Assembly (NCBI GenBank): GCA_029260395.1
Contig: JAJDDJ010000022.1
Span: forward strand, 100,099 to 164,098
Source: Phycisphaerales bacterium
GTDB taxonomy: Bacteria; Planctomycetota; Phycisphaerae; Phycisphaerales; UBA1924
Direction: 5' to 3'
Length of the DNA: 64,000 bases
Position 1 is the stretch's first letter; every line of letters starts with the position of its first letter. A model generated the notes under the pieces. That model did not search any database. It was not told the DNA's origin and saw only the letters and a program-made list of their open reading frames with translations. This document shows positions 51,588-59,969 of this stretch, in pieces. The position numbers and the translations under genes are program-made.

Positions 51588-54359
51588 TCAGCCCGTGCTC
51601 TGCATCGCGGCTGCGATCGCGTTGAGGCTCGCGAGCATCGCCGACCGCAGTTCGCTGTCGTCGCCCTCGTGCTGGCGCGATCGGTTCATCAGTTCGATCT
51701 GGCACAGGTTGAGCGCATCGGTTTCGGGGTTGCGCTCGCGGATCAGCCCCTGCACCACCGGCCTGCGATCAAGCAAGGATTGTGAACCCGTTATCTCCAG
51801 CAGAAGCCGGGCGGTCAGTTCGAACTCCTCACGGATGCGCAGCCCGATGCCCTCGTTTGGATCAAAGCCCGCGGCCCGCGCGTACCGCTCAGCGATCTCG
51901 AGCCTCGCTCGCGCGAGCTCTTGCTCGGCGTTGGCGATCACCGCACGGAAGAAGGGCCATGACTCGAACCACGCCCGCAGCGTGGCGATGTCCGTAGCGC
52001 CCTCGCTGACCGCTCGATCGATCGCCGACCCGAGCCCGAACCAGCCGGGAACGGCGGCCCTGATCTGCGTCCACGCAAACCCCCACGGGATCGCTCGGAT
52101 CCGAGCAAAGTCGGCGGTGCCGGGTGAACGCATCACGGGCCGCGACGCCAGCGGCAGGTGGCTGATGTGCATCACAGGGGTCGTCGTTGTGTACCAGTTC
52201 CAGAACTCGGGGTGATCAATCAGCGCCCTGTACGTTTCGAGCGAGGCCTCGGCGATTCGGCTCATCACCGGCTCGCTGCCCGCGGGCGACTGGTCGGCCT
52301 CCTCGCTGCTCGCGTGCGTCGCCAGCAGCATCGCATGCACAATCTGCTCGAGGTGCCTGTGCGCGATCGCGGGCAGCGCGTACCGGAACGAGATCACTTC
52401 GCCCTGCTCGGTAAACCGGATGCGCCCTGTTCGGCTCTCGCGCGGCGCTGCGAGAATCGCGTGGTTGGCGCGCCCGCCGCCGCGTCCAACCGTTCCGCCC
52501 CGCCCATGGAAGAGCCTGGTCGTGATCCCCGCGTCCGACGAGACGCGGCTGATCTCTCGCTGCGCCTGGTGGAGCAGCCAGTTCGCAACCCAGTACCCGC
52601 CATCTTTGTTGGAGTCAGAATACCCGAGCATGATTTCCTGCATCGAGCCCCGTTGCTCCAGGTGCTCGCGGTAAAGCCGCTCGCGGTAGAGCTCTTGTAG
52701 CATCGGTGCGGCCCTGCGCAGGTCATCGATCGTCTCAAACAACGGAGCAAGATCGACTTGATGCCTGCCCTCGCGGCCACCTACCGCGGGTTGGTAGAGC
52801 CCGACCTCCTTGGCTAGAAGCATGACCTCAAACAGGTCGCTCACTTGGTGTGTCATGCTCACGATCAGCGTACCGATTGAATCCGGGTCACTCTCGACCG
52901 CCGCCGCGACAACCCGTAGCGTCTCCAGTACGGATGCCGAAGCCTCCGACAACGACGCGCCGAGTGGAAGAAGCGGCCTCGGCGAGGCCAGCTCCAGGCG
53001 GAGTACTTCGAGTCGGGCCGGCTCTGCGAGCGATGCGTAGTCATCGCACACGCCCGCAGCGCGCAGCACCTCGGCGACCGCCTGTTCGTACACCTCGCTG
53101 TGCTGGCGGATGTCTAACGCAGCGAGGTGGAACCCGAACGTGCGCACCCGAATCAACAAGTCGCACAACGGGCCGGTTGAGGCCAAGCTGCCAAGGCCGG
53201 TTTCAGCTAGCGACTGCGCAATCTGTTCCAAGTCCCGCTCAAATCGCGACGCGGAGTAGCTCGCCCCCCGGCCCAGCCCCCCGCCCAGCTCACCCCCGAG
53301 CACGCCCCGCAAGTGCGCCGCGATCTGCATCAGCCGCACACGGTACGGCTCCAGGCTCAGGTGCCGGTGCACCGCATCCCCGAGCACGTCATCGTCCCTT
53401 ATCGCCTGCACAAGCGCCTCGCTTGCCCGCCTGCGTCGGGTCGATACGCTCAGCGCCAGCCGAAGCTGTTCGACTTCTTCAAGGTACTTAGAGACCGCTG
53501 CGTTTCGGTGCTCTTGCAGCGCGCTGCGGGTGACTTCCGGAGTCACCCGCGGGTTGCCATCGCGGTCGCCGCCGATCCAGCTCCGATAGCGGAGGATCGT
53601 GGGCAGTGCTTCGCCCGCATCCTCGTGATAGGCCCGCATCGCTCTGCGAAGGTCGGTGTAGAGCATCGGGACCGTCTGCCAGATCGATCCGGTCAGAAAG
53701 TGCAGCCCGTTGCGCACCTCGTCGAGCGCATCGAGCCGCTCCGACCGCACCTCGTCAGTCACGGCTAGCCCGAGCAGCACTCGCCGCAGAGCTGTCTCGT
53801 TGGCCTCTCGCTCGGGCGGCGTCAGACGCGGATCGCCATCGCGCTGCACCAGCTCGGCGAGCTCGGCCTGCTTGCGGAGCACGGCCCTTCGCCGCGCCTC
53901 GGTCGGATGCGCGGTAAGCGTGGGCTGGATGTCGAGCCTGGCGAGAGTCTCGCGGGTCGACCCCGCTGTCGCGCCGGCTTGCTTGAGCTGGGCAACCGCT
54001 TCGCCGATGCTCTCCGTTCGTGGATGGTCGAGCGTGGCCGCCCGCTCACGCTCGCGGTTGATCTCGGCGATAACCAGCTGTTCGGCCTTGTTGCGGAGAT
54101 GGAACCGCATCGTGAGCGTCTGGACGATGGAACGGATCTGCGGGACTTCGAGCCCTTCGAGCCAGCGGGCCGCCTCGTCCAAACCTACTACCTGACCGCC
54201 CGCTTCACCGCCCCCCTCACCGGCCTCACCAGCAGAGGCCGGCGCGCACAGCGAGCGGAGGTGCCCCTCGGCCTCGAGCGACTCGGCCACACCCGACACC
54301 CGCAGTTCCTGTTCGAGCAGGCCTTCGAGACGGCGTGCCAGCGTGCTTGGATCGGTCAT
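51588..54359 (-). CDS. ppc: Phosphoenolpyruvate carboxylase
   Basis: The 923-residue enzyme is of the usual PEPC length. It carries LTAHPTEARRRAVLRKQAEL (catalytic His), GYSDSNKDGGYWVANWLLHQ (catalytic Lys region) and RLFHGRGGTVGRGGGRANHA (catalytic Arg loop), and ends in the typical ...MQSTG C-terminus. It carboxylates PEP to oxaloacetate. The ATG at 54359 has an AAGGGGG site. A Gly-rich inserted segment (AGEAGEGGGEAGGQ) lies near the N-terminus and another (GGELGGGLGRG) in the first third. It is monocistronic, convergent with the ROK kinase. Confidence 0.96.
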   Translation of the reverse strand: MTDPSTLARRLEGLLEQELRVSGVAESLEAEGHLRSLCAPASAGEAGEGGGEAGGQVVGLDEAARWLEGLEVPQIRSIVQTLTMRFHLRNKAEQLVIAEINRERERAATLDHPRTESIGEAVAQLKQAGATAGSTRETLARLDIQPTLTAHPTEARRRAVLRKQAELAELVQRDGDPRLTPPEREANETALRRVLLGLAVTDEVRSERLDALDEVRNGLHFLTGSIWQTVPMLYTDLRRAMRAYHEDAGEALPTILRYRSWIGGDRDGNPRVTPEVTRSALQEHRNAAVSKYLEEVEQLRLALSVSTRRRRASEALVQAIRDDDVLGDAVHRHLSLEPYRVRLMQIAAHLRGVLGGELGGGLGRGASYSASRFERDLEQIAQSLAETGLGSLASTGPLCDLLIRVRTFGFHLAALDIRQHSEVYEQAVAEVLRAAGVCDDYASLAEPARLEVLRLELASPRPLLPLGASLSEASASVLETLRVVAAAVESDPDSIGTLIVSMTHQVSDLFEVMLLAKEVGLYQPAVGGREGRHQVDLAPLFETIDDLRRAAPMLQELYRERLYREHLEQRGSMQEIMLGYSDSNKDGGYWVANWLLHQAQREISRVSSDAGITTRLFHGRGGTVGRGGGRANHAILAAPRESRTGRIRFTEQGEVISFRYALPAIAHRHLEQIVHAMLLATHASSEEADQSPAGSEPVMSRIAEASLETYRALIDHPEFWNWYTTTTPVMHISHLPLASRPVMRSPGTADFARIRAIPWGFAWTQIRAAVPGWFGLGSAIDRAVSEGATDIATLRAWFESWPFFRAVIANAEQELARARLEIAERYARAAGFDPNEGIGLRIREEFELTARLLLEITGSQSLLDRRPVVQGLIRERNPETDALNLCQIELMNRSRQHEGDDSELRSAMLASLNAIAAAMQSTG

Positions 54360-54454
54360 GCTTCCCCCTTCGGATGGGCTACGCCAAGACGCTTGGAGCT
54401 CCCAGCCTCGCGTCGGTGCGAGTCACGCCGGCATAGCCGCATCTGCCATGATAG

Positions 54455-54548
54455 GTGACCCCAAAACGGCAACGCCGCCGAGGCCACTCGACGGCGCGGA
54501 CCGTAGACGTAGCGCCGATCGCTCTCGCTACCGACTATGGAAGAGTGC
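54455..54548. repeat. ~95-nt imperfect direct repeat, copy 1
   Basis: It matches 57516-57610 with only five differences in the 66-base core. The core holds an interrupted hairpin CGCCGCCGAG-N4-CTCGACGGCG whose stem is conserved in both copies while the loop differs (GCCA versus GTCG). It also holds GTAGCG...CGCTAC symmetry. It touches the end of the truncated recombinase gene. Confidence 0.8.
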
Positions 54549-54819
54549 CATCCGAACACCCGTCGACCCCGCGCGGCATGCCAGCCGGGGTCAGGCCCAC
54601 CGTACGTGACCGTCCTCCCTTGCCGCGCAGCACCCGGACCGCCCCGCCTTCGACGTCCTTGGGGTAGAGGGCGAGCGCTTCTGACACGCGTAGCCCGGAG
54701 CGGTACAGCAGGGCGATCAGGGCGCGATCGCGGAAGGCCATCGGGCCAGCGCCGCAAACATCAAGCAGGCGGCGTATTGCGTCGGGCGTGAGTATCCCGG
54801 GCGGGTAGCGGGTCGGCAC
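54535..54819 (-). pseudogene. Truncated tyrosine recombinase (core N-terminal part only)
   Basis: The 94-residue reading frame matches the catalytic-domain start of XerC/phage-type integrases: GILTPDAIRRLLDVC, then FRDRALIALLYRSGLRVSEA with the first catalytic Arg, and VLRGKGGRSRTVGL. It breaks off there and lacks the His-x-x-Arg box and the catalytic Tyr. An N-terminal SAM-like DNA-binding domain is also missing, and an in-frame TGA lies just upstream. The frame ends inside the 95-nt repeat. It is the remnant of an integrase or cassette recombinase. Confidence 0.72.
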
Positions 54820-55042
54820 GGTGGGCGCCTTCGAGCCCCATCAGTACCTCGGGCTCGGAGCATCCCTCAAGCGCGCAGTTCCGCTTTTGTACGAAAGCGC
54901 ACCTGCGTGATGGTCTCGAAATGGTGGGATGTGCGGAGCACGGAACTCGATTTGTGGCTCAAGCCCTCTGACCCCAAAATTGCCGTTCATCCCAAACCTG
55001 TTCTTCGGTATGCTCTAGGTTCCTGCACCGAAAGGAACCGCC

Positions 55043-57298
55043 ATGCGCCAAACCCTCACCGCACTCCTCTCCACACTCTTTGTCAGTTCCGCGATGGCGC
55101 AGCCCAGTCAGCCCCTCACGCTCCGCGCTCAGCCCACGCAGGCTGCCGTGCCCGCGTGGAGCGCCCCCGGCCCCCGGCCCTCGCATGCGGTTCACGCCGT
55201 TGTCGACACCGCAGCCCTCCGCGCGGCGCTCGCGGAAGCGCCCCTTCATCGCCCGGGTGTCCCACTCCACACTTACGCCCTCACAATCGACCTTCCCCAC
55301 CCCTCCGGCATTCTCATGCCGTGCTTCGTTGCGGAGTCGTCCATCCTCCACCCGGCCCTCGCCGCCAAGTTTCCTCAGATGCGTACCTTCGTCGTCCAGT
55401 CAGCAGATGCGCTCGCTTCGGGCAGGCTCGAGCTTACTCAGCGCGGCCTCAGCGCCATGCTCCGCGAACCAGCGGACCTCGCGTCCGTCGGCGGCACCTG
55501 GCTGATCGACCGCTGGCAATCGGGCGACCCCAGCCACGTCATCGCTTACTGGCTACGCGACCTCCCGAACTCCACGGACTGGTCCTGCCTCATCCGCGAA
55601 ACTCCAGACCTGGTCAGTTCTCAGTCTCAATCTCCAGCGGCGGCCGAGCGCCCCATTACGCAGACTCGCATCGCCCGACTCGCCGTGGCCTGCACCGGCG
55701 AGTACGGCCTTCATCACTCCGCCCTTGAAGGCAATCCGCCCAATGCCGCAGACCCGCTTGCCGCAATCGTCACCGTGGTGTCACGAAGCAATGTCGTGTT
55801 CGAGGCGGACCTCGCCGTCACATTTCAGCTCGTTGCCAACAACGACCAGATCATCCACTTTGACCCGCAGACCGACCCTTATCCCGACACATGCGACGGC
55901 AGTGGCGGTGCCAACTGCTCCTCGCCGATCCTCGGTGTCAACCGCACCTATGTGCGTGACACCATCGGCAGTGACAACTTCGACATCGGGCATTGCGTTA
56001 CCCGTATCGCCGGCGGTGTCGCTTACCTCCGGTCCGTCTGCGGAGCGAACAAGGCAGGCGGAATCTCCGGCATACCGCGCGGAGGAGACATCGACCCACT
56101 CTCCGCTCTCGTCGTGATCCACGAGTTCGGGCACCAGTTTGGTGCCAATCACACATTCAGCGGCACCCGTGGCCGCTGCGCCGACAACGCGCGCCTCAGC
56201 ACAGCATGGGAAGCCGGCTCTGGTTCCTCTCCCATGGCCTATGCCGGCGGCTGCCCGGTCGGAAGTGCTCCGCCCTCTGACAACATCGTCGAGTTCGCCG
56301 ACCCGTTCTTTCATCATGGGAACATCCTTGAGATGCAGGCGTTCCTCGCCACAGGCAACGCGTCCTGTCTTTCGCCGATATCCTCTAGCAATTCTGATCC
56401 TGTGATCGTTTCAGTCACACCAGATCTCGCTATCCCGCCGGGCACCCCCTTCACACTGACCGCGACCGCCTTCGACCCCGAGTCAGATCCACTCTCCTAC
56501 TCATGGGAACAATCTGATAGCGGCTTTGCGCGGCCACTCTCCGGTGCGGGTTCCGAAGACAATGGCATCGGCTCTCTCTTCCGCATCTTCCCGCCAGTAT
56601 CTTCACCCTCGCGCACGTTTCCGCAGTGGAATGACATCCTCGAGGCCGTGCCAACCCCCGGCGAACAACTCCCCACGTTTACCGGCGTCACCCGTACCTT
56701 CCGTGTCCTTGTCCGGGACAACGCTCCCGGCGCTGGCGCCACCGCCATCTCCCCGCCAGTAACTCTTGAAATCGCAAGCGGTGCCTCCCCGTTCGCCGTC
56801 ATATCACCAGCGGAGAACGACACACTCGGTGTTGGTCAAGCGCAAATACTCTGGTCCGTTGGTAGTACCGACCTTCCGCCCATCTCCGTCCAGTCCGTCC
56901 GCATCCGTCTCTCCGAGGACGACGCCTTCACCTTTCCCCACGACCTCGGCGCATTCCCCAACACCGGCTCTGCCACCATCTCGCTTCCCGCGCTGAGCAC
57001 TGCCTCTGCCCGCATCCGCATCGAGAGCGAGGGCAACATCTTCTTCGCCCTCTCCCGCCCCTTCACCCTCGGCAGCTGCCCCGGCGACATCGCCGATGAC
57101 TTCGGCACGCTTGGCGCGGACGGCATGGTGAGCTTTGGCGACTTCCTCGCGCTGCTCGGCCTGATCGGGCCGTGCCCGGGAGGAACGCCGGGCTGCGCGG
57201 GTGACATCGCCGACAACTTCGGCTTCATCGGCCCCGACGGCATGGTGAGCTTCGGTGACTTCCTCGCGCTGCTGGGCTTGATCGGGCCGTGCCCGTAA
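55043..57298 (+). CDS. Secreted zinc metalloprotease with two dockerin-like tails
   Basis: The 751-residue protein has a signal peptide (MRQTLTALLSTLFVSSAMA), a propeptide-like region to about residue 200 and a metzincin catalytic domain. The extended zinc motif HEFGHQFGANHTF lies near residue 360 and a Met-turn-like SPMAYAGGC follows about 40 residues later, as in M12B/reprolysin-like and M43-like proteases. Ig/PKD-like beta domains follow (PVIVSVTPDLAIPPGTPFTL). The end has two dockerin-like units. The ATG has GAAAGGA upstream. It is flanked by the truncated recombinase and the direct repeats. Confidence 0.87.
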   Translation: MRQTLTALLSTLFVSSAMAQPSQPLTLRAQPTQAAVPAWSAPGPRPSHAVHAVVDTAALRAALAEAPLHRPGVPLHTYALTIDLPHPSGILMPCFVAESSILHPALAAKFPQMRTFVVQSADALASGRLELTQRGLSAMLREPADLASVGGTWLIDRWQSGDPSHVIAYWLRDLPNSTDWSCLIRETPDLVSSQSQSPAAAERPITQTRIARLAVACTGEYGLHHSALEGNPPNAADPLAAIVTVVSRSNVVFEADLAVTFQLVANNDQIIHFDPQTDPYPDTCDGSGGANCSSPILGVNRTYVRDTIGSDNFDIGHCVTRIAGGVAYLRSVCGANKAGGISGIPRGGDIDPLSALVVIHEFGHQFGANHTFSGTRGRCADNARLSTAWEAGSGSSPMAYAGGCPVGSAPPSDNIVEFADPFFHHGNILEMQAFLATGNASCLSPISSSNSDPVIVSVTPDLAIPPGTPFTLTATAFDPESDPLSYSWEQSDSGFARPLSGAGSEDNGIGSLFRIFPPVSSPSRTFPQWNDILEAVPTPGEQLPTFTGVTRTFRVLVRDNAPGAGATAISPPVTLEIASGASPFAVISPAENDTLGVGQAQILWSVGSTDLPPISVQSVRIRLSEDDAFTFPHDLGAFPNTGSATISLPALSTASARIRIESEGNIFFALSRPFTLGSCPGDIADDFGTLGADGMVSFGDFLALLGLIGPCPGGTPGCAGDIADNFGFIGPDGMVSFGDFLALLGLIGPCP

Positions 57299-57652
57299 GC
57301 GATCGTTTGCGTCCAAACTGACCAGGCTTTGAGCGCAGTAGCGAGCGCCCAGCGGAGCCAACCCCCTCATAACCCCGGCGGGTGTCTCTCCGGTCCTGCT
57401 GAGACGTTGCCGCCAAACCGCCCTATCCGTCCGCCTGCGCGCGAGACGGGTTTATCGAGGCTCTGTTGCAGGGAGACTCCCCACTGCCACAGGCTCGCGT
57501 AAGTCCTTGGCCACGGTGGCCCAAAGAACGACAACGCCGCCGAGGTCGCTCGACGGCGCGGGCCGTAAACGTAGCGCCGATCGCTCTCGCGACCGACTCA
57601 CGAACAGTGCTGGCTGAACCGTGAGCGAAACGAGTCGGGAACCGATGAGAGA
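57299..57652. other. Gene-free region containing second direct repeat
   Basis: No credible gene was found. The repeat copy lies at 57516-57610. No hairpin with a T-run was recognised after the protease stop. Confidence 0.5.
57516..57610. repeat. ~95-nt imperfect direct repeat, copy 2
   Basis: Copy 2 of the element at 54455-54548, in the same orientation. The hairpin stem is retained; differences are in the loop and outer bases. It lies downstream of the protease gene, so the two copies bracket a 3-kb segment. Confidence 0.8.
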
Positions 57653-58000
57653 CTACCGAGCCTCGGACCGGCGCGACGCAGCGCTATTGGCGGCGAGCCC
57701 GAGTTGCCCAGGAGCCATCAGATCACAGAGCTCGGGGTGCCTCCACGCGAATTCGGCGGATCGCAGCGATGGCATTGAGTCGTCACGGTCAGCTTTCGCA
57801 ATCCTGGCGGCGACTTCAGCCCAAGGGATACGAGCGGGTTCAAACCTGCGGGCCATCGCAGAGGCCGCCTCCGTGCATCCGCGCTGTCGCACGAGGCTCC
57901 ACGCGACCCGTATCTGAAGCTCGCATGTCCACTCTTTGCGGTCAAGAACAGCAAACCGAGACTGCTCGATCAACCGTACGTCGTCCTCATGCAAAGGCAT
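57653..58000 (-). CDS. Small hypothetical protein
   Basis: The 115-residue protein was not recognised. It starts MPLHEDDVRLIEQSRFAVLD and is rich in Ala, Arg and Glu, with no signal peptide or membrane helix and no clear motif. A helical soluble fold is likely. GGAGG lies seven bases before the ATG and the frame is 14 bases downstream of the 413-residue gene, so both are probably cotranscribed and real. It is transcribed away from the second ECF/kinase pair. Confidence 0.6.
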   Translation of the reverse strand: MPLHEDDVRLIEQSRFAVLDRKEWTCELQIRVAWSLVRQRGCTEAASAMARRFEPARIPWAEVAARIAKADRDDSMPSLRSAEFAWRHPELCDLMAPGQLGLAANSAASRRSEAR

Positions 58001-58014
58001 GACTGGGCCTCCGG

Positions 58015-59256
58015 TCAGGAAGCCGAGGGATAGTGAGCCGGCAGATCTCGGCGATCACCTTCGATGAACCATGCGGTCGATGCGGGATCGCCTTCAAAGC
58101 AGACGCGTGCCGAAGTCGTGAGCACCCGGTAGATCGCTTCGAGGTTTGACTCTTGGTTACTGATGCGCTCGATACTCCGAAGCAACATCTGATCCGTCCA
58201 CTTTGCCACTGCCGGACCTCGTGCCGCTTTGGATAGCATGTACTCGATTGACGACCCTACTAGCCGGACTGGCGCCCCATGCCGACCTACGAACTCACCG
58301 GACTCCTGCTCGGAAACTGCATCACCCGCCAAGAGCCTCTGCCCGGCCTCTCCCAGCGAGATTGAGATGAACCGAGACGGCCGATCCGTGACCATGCTGT
58401 GACCGCTTACTCCAAGTCTGGCGAGTTCGACCGCGTGCTCGTCAACCATCGATATGGCCGCCGCGATGCCAATCGCATACCGCTCGCCGCCATCCGGAAC
58501 CAGAACGGGCCGCCCTGCATCATCAACCGACTCAACCCGCACCCAGCAACTGCCATCATCCTTGGCCGCTGACATCTGCCAGCCCCGACTGACGCACTCG
58601 AGATGTGCCGCCAGATGTGCCAGTTCCACATACTCGCTGAGTTGGTCGATTGGGACGTTCGGCGTAATGATTTGGATGGGTACGCCGTCGATCCTTCCGC
58701 GCACAACCGACTCGGGCGCGATGCCCCACCTTGCAAGCGTTTCGCAGAGATCGCTGACGAGTGTCTCGATGGCTCCGGCATCGATCAGGCTGTCCGCGGC
58801 GTCTGCTGGCGAGCACTCAAAAGCGACGCACGCCTTAGCGGTGGATTTGCTGGCCGTTCGGGCGAAGGGCTCGGGCGTGCTCTCGCCGCTGGCAGAGCCC
58901 GGGGCTCTGAGCAGCAGACATCGACCCTCGGCTCCGCAGTGGATCACCGGTGCCACGCCGAGGCTGCATTCATCCTCTGCGCTGGTAGCGGTGTCGATCG
59001 ACTGCCGAGGAGAAACGTACACCTCGCCGTCAGTGCCGATCCACCAAATGGCCCACGAGGATGCTCCTGCTTTGCGTCCCCAATCGAGGGCAGCCGAGAC
59101 GGCAATCGACCCGCCTGCCCGGGGCTCCTCGGCTTCAACCGCGAGTCGCAGGGCCTCAAGGCTTGCCTTAGGCAAGCGGTGGAGCCTCTTGGCCCGGCGT
59201 AGAGCGTTGACCTTGAAATCTGACAGGCGAAGGCCTCGGGAAGTGAGGGACATCAT
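58015..59256 (-). CDS. Hypothetical protein
   Basis: The 413-residue protein was not recognised. It has no signal peptide or membrane segment. The N-terminus is basic (LRRAKRLHRLPKASLEALRL). Two stretches resemble each other loosely (AVSAALDWGRKAGASSWAIW and GDPASTAWFIEGD), and the middle contains a long Ala/Asp-rich alpha/beta region. It is divergent from the ECF sigma gene with 158 bases between starts, and a hairpin lies in that gap. It may belong to the same regulon, but no function is proposed. Confidence 0.6.
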   Translation of the reverse strand: MMSLTSRGLRLSDFKVNALRRAKRLHRLPKASLEALRLAVEAEEPRAGGSIAVSAALDWGRKAGASSWAIWWIGTDGEVYVSPRQSIDTATSAEDECSLGVAPVIHCGAEGRCLLLRAPGSASGESTPEPFARTASKSTAKACVAFECSPADAADSLIDAGAIETLVSDLCETLARWGIAPESVVRGRIDGVPIQIITPNVPIDQLSEYVELAHLAAHLECVSRGWQMSAAKDDGSCWVRVESVDDAGRPVLVPDGGERYAIGIAAAISMVDEHAVELARLGVSGHSMVTDRPSRFISISLGEAGQRLLAGDAVSEQESGEFVGRHGAPVRLVGSSIEYMLSKAARGPAVAKWTDQMLLRSIERISNQESNLEAIYRVLTTSARVCFEGDPASTAWFIEGDRRDLPAHYPSAS

Positions 59257-59339
59257 ATTGGCTGCGCTCCATTAAGCAAGGGTTCTGGGGCGTTGGAGCA
59301 GGCCGCACACGCTGCCTGCCACACCTAGAGGAGCGAGAA

Positions 59340-59366
59340 GTCGGGCCCGCGGGCGACAGGCCCGAC
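59340..59366. terminator. Strong hairpin upstream of ECF sigma gene
   Basis: The perfect eight-base-pair stem GTCGGGCC/GGCCCGAC with an 11-base loop is followed by CACTCTTTCT on the plus strand. It lies 48 bases before the ECF sigma start, so it may act as an attenuator or an operator-like site. A true terminator function is uncertain because no plus-strand gene precedes it. Confidence 0.35.
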
Positions 59367-59414
59367 CACTCTTTCTAGACGATCCCCTGCGGATTCATTT
59401 GGTAGACTGCGGCC

Positions 59415-59969
59415 TTGGCGAACGACCTGACAATCCTGCTAAACCGCCTTGGGACGGAGCCCCAGGTTGCCAGTGAGCTCTTTGCGCTGGTGCACTCCGA
59501 CCTGCAGAGGCTCGCTGCCTCCAAAATGCGGAATGAGCGTGGAGACCACACATTGCAAGCCACTGCCCTCGTGAACGAGGCGTACGTGAGGCTTGTTGGC
59601 GCAGACAAGCTGGCCTTTGCAGACCGAACGCACTTCTTTCGGGTCGCCGCAGAAGCCATGCGCCGCATACTGATCGATCATGCCCGGGCTCGCCAGACCG
59701 ACAAGCGGGCGGGGCTACAAGGCCAGGTATCGCTAATGGAAGGCGATGCCTTGTTCGCAGCCGATCCATCTCGACTCCTGATGCTGGAAGAGGCCATGCA
59801 ATCGCTTGAGGCCGAAGACGCGCGTTGCGCTGAGGTGGCCCAGCTTCGGATCTTTGGCGGGCTCGACATCGATCGCATCGCTGAGATGCTCGGCGTTTCA
59901 TCTCGCACGATCGACCGTGACTGGAAGTATGCCCGAGCACGGCTGTCGGAGCTGCTGGCAGATGAGTAG
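59415..59969 (+). CDS. ECF-family RNA polymerase sigma factor (planctomycete type)
   Basis: This 184-residue sigma factor has the same blocks as the one at 33356: LVHSDLQRLAASKM, LQATALVNEAYVRLVGAD, HFFRVAAEAMRRILIDHARA and a region 4 with IAEMLGVSSRTIDRDWKYAR. The start is a TTG at 59415; no ATG or strong ribosome binding site is near, which suggests low translation. The stop overlaps the start of the downstream kinase by eight bases, so the pair is translationally coupled. The kinase probably regulates the sigma factor, as in other planctomycete pairs. Confidence 0.92.
   Translation: MANDLTILLNRLGTEPQVASELFALVHSDLQRLAASKMRNERGDHTLQATALVNEAYVRLVGADKLAFADRTHFFRVAAEAMRRILIDHARARQTDKRAGLQGQVSLMEGDALFAADPSRLLMLEEAMQSLEAEDARCAEVAQLRIFGGLDIDRIAEMLGVSSRTIDRDWKYARARLSELLADE

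Noticed and set aside
54455..57610. Direct repeats as integron attC sites
   Set aside because: The hairpins are suggestive, but the core GTTRRRY and inverse RYYYAAC boxes are not present at matching ends.
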